Shown one piece after another: positions 59,576 to 64,000 of a DNA stretch of 64,000 bases (positions are counted from its first letter, which is position 1; each line of letters opens with the position of its first letter). This DNA is from Balanoglossus misakiensis (taxonomy: Eukaryota; Hemichordata). The notes under the pieces were generated by a model. It did not search any database. It saw nothing but the letters and a program-made list of their open reading frames with translations, and was not told the DNA's origin. A program made the translations under genes and the position numbers. Location of the stretch: assembly GCA_040954595.2 (NCBI GenBank), contig CM082596.2:6572001-6636000 (forward strand). Direction: 5' to 3'.

Positions 59576-62032
59576 CTTTTATTATTTTTCCTTTTAAAGA
59601 ATGGAACAAAGCAAACATTATTTACCAGTCTCTACAAAACACAAGTTAATTTCAGTTTTCGTAATTAGAGGCACCGTCCCATGGTTGAACAATCATGCCA
59701 ATTTTTAATATCGATCAGTCACCACAGGTTAATCGGTCCTACAAGGTGAAGGAGATTTCTGTTCTTCAACAGTGGGTGTGATTGTTGTTATAGTACTGGA
59801 TCGAGCAGAGCTTGTAAGTGCAACTCATAACACGATTCATTGAGCCAACTCTTTTAGACATTGGTGGCTGACTCCACGTCTGGTGACAGTACCGTACATT
59901 TTCGTCCCTAGCCTTGACATTGAACTAAACGCGTAAATGGGTCGAACGTTGTGTATAGGCACATTACTAATTGCACCGGCACACCAAACGTGTAGGGGCA
60001 TGCACTGAGTTCGACAGAGCGACAGATCAGTTTGCACGAATCCGGGTTCGTGATGGTTGTCCCGAAGTGCCACGCTAACAGAGGGGGCGCATTCGCCGAC
60101 CTTTCACCCTGCCCCCCACCCGGAACCGTCGACTGCAGTTATAACTCTGTCGTGTACGGAGGGAGATTGTCTCGAGTAAACAAGATACAGGCAGTTACCT
60201 GTCGACCTCAGACTACATACTCAGATCAAATTGTTCTCTATGCGGTGATTGTACCTGTATACGTACCTGAGTTATTGTACACTGTGTAGTAGATAGGCCG
60301 ATCGATGTGAGTGATATTTTTGAACGACGCTTTTGATTTATGTATCTGGTGCTGGGCAAACAATATTGACGTGATAAATATCGGGGTTACTATAATCGAT
60401 ATGATAAATTTAAAACAGTGCTGTGATTTGTATATGTGGAGCCATGCGGTACTCAGAGATTCAAGAGAATCCGACCACCGTTCTTGCGTCTGAGCTTTAA
60501 AAGAAAAAAAAAGATCTACTTCCAGACCACCCGTGTATTCTGCTAGTAAGAACATTTCCTATAATTGGCATAACACCGCTGAAGTATCACATGTATATAA
60601 ACCAAAAAATCTATCAAAACTGTCGAGGAATGTGTGTTTCTCTGCTGAACAAGAGCTGCTAATGATACTTGTACAAAGATCCGTGCCATATTCGTAAACT
60701 TAAGTTTCTTGGCGTAGTTTTGAGATTGTGCCAACGTGTTACAAACCACCAAGGTCCTGGTTCATGCGAGGTCATACCGACTACTGGCAAAAGAGTGCGT
60801 CAAACAAACAATATTGCCGACCGTATATGCTATGTTCTGCGGCACTCTGTTCAAGAAATTATATGTAACACGTATAAACGAATTGAACGAGCGGACAAGG
60901 TAAATGCCGGAGCGATATTCACTTACCGACCGGCGGCCGTCTTCGCATAGGCGGAAGTCAACTCGCGCTGTCGCACTGAGTTGAGGAAGTACCTGGCCCG
61001 CTGTTGCAGCGCCGAGGTCGAGGAAGGCAAGCCTTTTTTTGTTTTTGTGGGTATAGTGGTGGCAGATCAGATTTGCAGGGGTATTGTATTTACACAACAG
61101 CCGCGTTCTTTCAACCTGGCAACGTGCCATGGACTGGTTCAGTCACGGTCGTGTTTCACAGCAGGGTAAATGTCATATTCTTGATTTATCTCTCTTCTGT
61201 TTGCCAGTCACGCCCTATCAGGCACCCACTGGTATGTCGCTTAATTTTTCACACTCTTATAGTATAGGTCAGTATCTTTGACAGAATTTTTTTCAGTGGT
61301 GTTTCTATTCAGTTCCCTTACCTGCATTGTAAATCGGTACTTACGCGAAGACATGCATCATGGCACTCGTAACAGTTGTGTTCAATTCTGGGGTCGGCTA
61401 AGGTCACCGAATGCATAGTAAAGAGCCGTGGTTGTGAAAAAGAGGTACCAGCAGCGTAAACAACACTGCAGAGATTGAAAAAACAACAACACTTCAATCG
61501 AACGAGCTGCACTTTGGTTAAATGCGGGTAGTTCACAGACACAGTAAGTGCAAATTGCCAGGTCGAGATGCTACGTGAACTCATTTTAATACTCTGGGAT
61601 CAAATGGTGTACATACAGATTTAAATATCGAAGCAACAATTATTGAAAGTTTTCACCAACAGATATCAAATACTTATGTCTACGAAGCCCAGTACGTATA
61701 CATGCGTATCGAACCTGATACATTCACGTGGAAGTAATAGCTAATACTGGTCAGGTTTTGTAACGATATGATAAAATATAAAATAGGTTATTAATACAAC
61801 ACTATAAAATCACATATTTCTTAGCAAGTCTTTAGAGATTTATAAATGCGAATTGTAAAAGAATATTATGGAAATCAATATTGTTGTGACTATATTTTAT
61901 AAAGGGGCATGGGAAAGCAAACAGCGGACAGACTTCTGTCAAACAATACTGCAGCTGGAATGTTGTCTCCTTCCCACCGTTCTTCCTGGACAACGCCCTT
62001 GACCTTGAGAACCCTCGGTGCATTCTGGCAGC
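59576..62032. other. Upstream region of the PIDD1-like gene and 3' flank of the sushi gene
   Basis: No coding exon supported. A CpG-rich minus-strand segment ends at 60927 with a strong donor (gtcg/gtaagtga), and the ATG exon is preceded by an AG (aataaaag/atg). A non-coding first exon at about 60927-61020 joined to 59575 is therefore likely, with the promoter near 61.0-61.1 kb. The right part should include the 3' UTR of the sushi-domain gene. Other open frames look spurious. Confidence 0.45.
60927..61020 (-). promoter_or_regulatory. Probable 5' UTR exon and promoter zone of the PIDD1-like gene
   Basis: GC- and CpG-rich relative to both flanks, with a consensus donor at its low-coordinate edge. 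The exact transcription start is not visible. Assignment to the PIDD1-like gene rests on strand, position and the AG immediately before the ATG at 59575. Confidence 0.4.
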
Positions 62033-64000
62033 CTAATAAGTGATGATGTCAGTCGAGCTTTCGTTCGCTTTGGGTGCAAAGTCCCCATACTTGGTGGCGT
62101 CTCCGAGGGAAGACGCGTTGCAATCGGGATTCTCCGCTTCGGGTTTTTCAGTACTCAGTCTGTTGTTCAGTGCGTAAGGTTCGCAGTCTTGCAGCGGTTG
62201 GTTGTCGTAGCTGATGTCGCTGGGGGCGTCGCCACCATATACAGGGTCCCTCGTCGACTTTCCCGACGAATGCCTATGGCAAGGGTGAATTGAACATCAA
62301 ATTACAGAACAAAGTTCAAATAAACTAATGCATAGCACAGGACTGTTACATACCGAGGCAGTACAGCGACAGTCCTGTAGGATAGCATTTCAGATGTGGA
62401 CATGAGATTCAGCTTTAACATTGCACCATCTAGTCATCTTTCTCGCACGACGAGATTTTCCATCAGCTATACTGTGTTGGATGTTTCTTTTAATTATTAT
62501 TAAGTTCCAAGGGATTTACGTTAGGAAAACGGACACGTTACCTTCTGTACACCAGCAAAGCAATCACCACCCCGGTTACAATGGAAACGAACACGAGTAT
62601 CGCTATCACCAACGCCGTGTCTGAAACAAGGCAACGTGTTCGTCACTAAAATATCAATATTTTCAACAGGTGAATAATGTCCATATGAGCTTCTATGCGT
62701 AGATTTTACAGAAAAGACTATGTACTCACTCGATCCGCCAGATGGAACGCAACTGGGCAATTCACTCCACAAACCATCAGCTTGGCAAACTACTGTACCG
62801 TCTCCGTCATCCAAGATATATCCGTCGTGGCACTCGTAGGCCACCGTACTGTTATAAGTAAAGTCTTCCCCGGACATATCTGCGTTATCAACGTCTTCAG
62901 GTTCCCCACAGTCTATTACTGCAAGACATCCGTCATAACAAATTGTTATTATTTGAGTATCGCACGCTGTTAACATCTCTAGTGGCCATCACTTACTCGA
63001 CTGTTTTAAATATTACTTGTGCGATGTTGTAGTTGTTGTTGTTGTTGGTGGTGGTGGTGGTGGTGGTGGTGACATAGTCTGACTTTCAAGTTTCTTTATT
63101 TCATTAATTATTCAGATTACAGTTTTAATAAAATAGTTGGCTTACGGTTACAGGTAGGGACCTCGTCACTCCACTGCCCGTCCGACTGGCAGAGTAACGA
63201 GTCCGTACCATTAATTGCATACCCCTCATCACAGTAGAAGTATATCTCCGATCCGTAGGTTAGATCGTCACCTTCTCTTTGGCCGTTGTCTATCTCTCCT
63301 GGATCCGCACATGTGACAACTGAGCACAACAAATAATGTTTTGGTGAATCGGGCAATTGTGAAATGAGCTAATACAAACAAAATAATACCAAAAGTGAAC
63401 GACTTTGTCCCTTTAACAGGAACTCGGCCAATTCATGTGATCAACATGATTATTCCATCTGCCAAAACGTCACCAGTGACCAGCCTGGGACACTGGTTCC
63501 TTGGTTTAATTCGTAAGTGCTTTATAAAGACAATGAGTTCAAGCTTGTCAGGAGATTGTGGAAATCGCATAGTTGCACAATATGATCATAATGACCAGTC
63601 AAACCGTTCAATACCAATAATGTGACGTAGCTCTAATAAGTGTGTCAATTTCAATGAAGTGATTTCAACACTGATTGGATGACATACCGTCACATACGGG
63701 TACACCGGCGTCCCACGATCCGTCCGATTGGCAGGTTATGGTTTCAGTGCCATTGAGTGTGTACCCTTCACGACACCAGTAGGTAACGTTGCTGCCATAC
63801 GTGAAATCGTCTCCTTCAGACTCGCCGTTTTCTGGTTGCCCTGGGTCGCCGCAGGACACGGCTGTGAGTCAAAAAGACAATTTTATATGCAGTAATAGCT
63901 GCTTTCTAAATCGTGAGCTCTGTCACCTTGTCATGCTACGTGCATGTTGATACTGTCGGAGGCCATTTCGGATTCGGGGTCAAGTGCACGTCTGACAGAC
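62033..64000 (-). CDS. Sushi (CCP) domain receptor, 3' part, single-pass membrane protein
   Basis: Exons in coding order: (further exons beyond the right edge), 63861-63688, 63319-63146, 62912-62730, 62620-62542 and 62273-62033 (TAG stop). The first three each encode one sushi domain and are bounded by phase-1 introns, the usual symmetrical module: CGDPGQPENG to VPVC, CADPGEIDNG to VPTC, CGEPEDVDNA to LPSC. The next exon is a membrane helix (ALVIAILVFVSIVTGVVIALLVY followed by Arg-Arg). The last is an 80-residue cytoplasmic tail with five tyrosines (PVYGG, ISYDNQ, EPYALN, TKYGD, C-terminal ITY). Such proteins bind ligands or complement-type partners at the cell surface. Y-D-N-Q fits the pYxN Grb2-SH2 pattern. 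No ITIM or ITAM is evident. Upstream sushi or other domains are expected outside the window. Confidence 0.85.
63401..63416. repeat. MITE-end-like sequence
   Basis: gactttgtccctttaa matches the right end plus TTAA of the MITE at 1183-1529. It lies in the intron between two sushi exons. No partner terminus was found nearby, so it may be a truncated copy. Confidence 0.45.

Overview
This looks like chordate nuclear DNA, most likely from a lancelet (Branchiostoma-type cephalochordate). Genes are broken into many small exons with GT-AG introns. Intergenic DNA is AT-rich and full of microsatellites. The protein families point the same way: an MS4A-like tetraspanning protein, a vicinal-cysteine nicotinic receptor subunit, a PIDD1-like LRR-ZU5-death-domain protein, sushi-domain receptors and a collagen with vWC and trimerisation domains. 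The organism call is inference; no database was searched.

Layout. (A) 1-3845 (+): the 3' part of a gene with a proline-rich exon, then an exon pair repeated three times in tandem; each copy resembles the catalytic-loop part of a protein kinase, and one intron copy carries a clean TTAA-flanked MITE. (B) 5703-7003 (+): a complete four-exon MS4A-like membrane protein. 7004-10134: no secure gene; a CpG-rich patch near 7.5-8.2 kb may be a promoter. (C) 10135-16838 (-): a complete six-exon nicotinic acetylcholine receptor alpha-type subunit. 16842-22099: no secure gene. (D) 22100-24892 (-): a secreted protein with a fibronectin-III-like and a von Willebrand D-type domain. (E) 27720-40899 (-): a secreted collagen-like protein (signal peptide, vWC, RGD-containing Pro-rich linker, 58 Gly-X-Y triplets, multiplexin-type trimerisation domain, DUF4215-type Cys repeats). 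40923-54148: a large stretch with only weak candidates. (F) 54149-59575 (-): PIDD1-like protein with about 14 LRRs, ZU5-like domains, a UPA-like region and two death domains. (G) 62033-64000 (-): the 3' part of a sushi-domain receptor with one membrane helix and a tyrosine-containing tail, continuing past the right edge.

Exons were joined by hand using splice consensus, intron phase and protein family. For B to F, total coding lengths come out as whole codons. In E every collagen exon junction keeps the Gly-X-Y register. Five of the seven genes make secreted or membrane proteins. They do not form one pathway; F is the only clear intracellular signalling protein. The most unusual items are the tandem kinase-loop exon array, the domain combination of E, and the double death domain of F with no visible H-F-S autoprocessing tripeptide.
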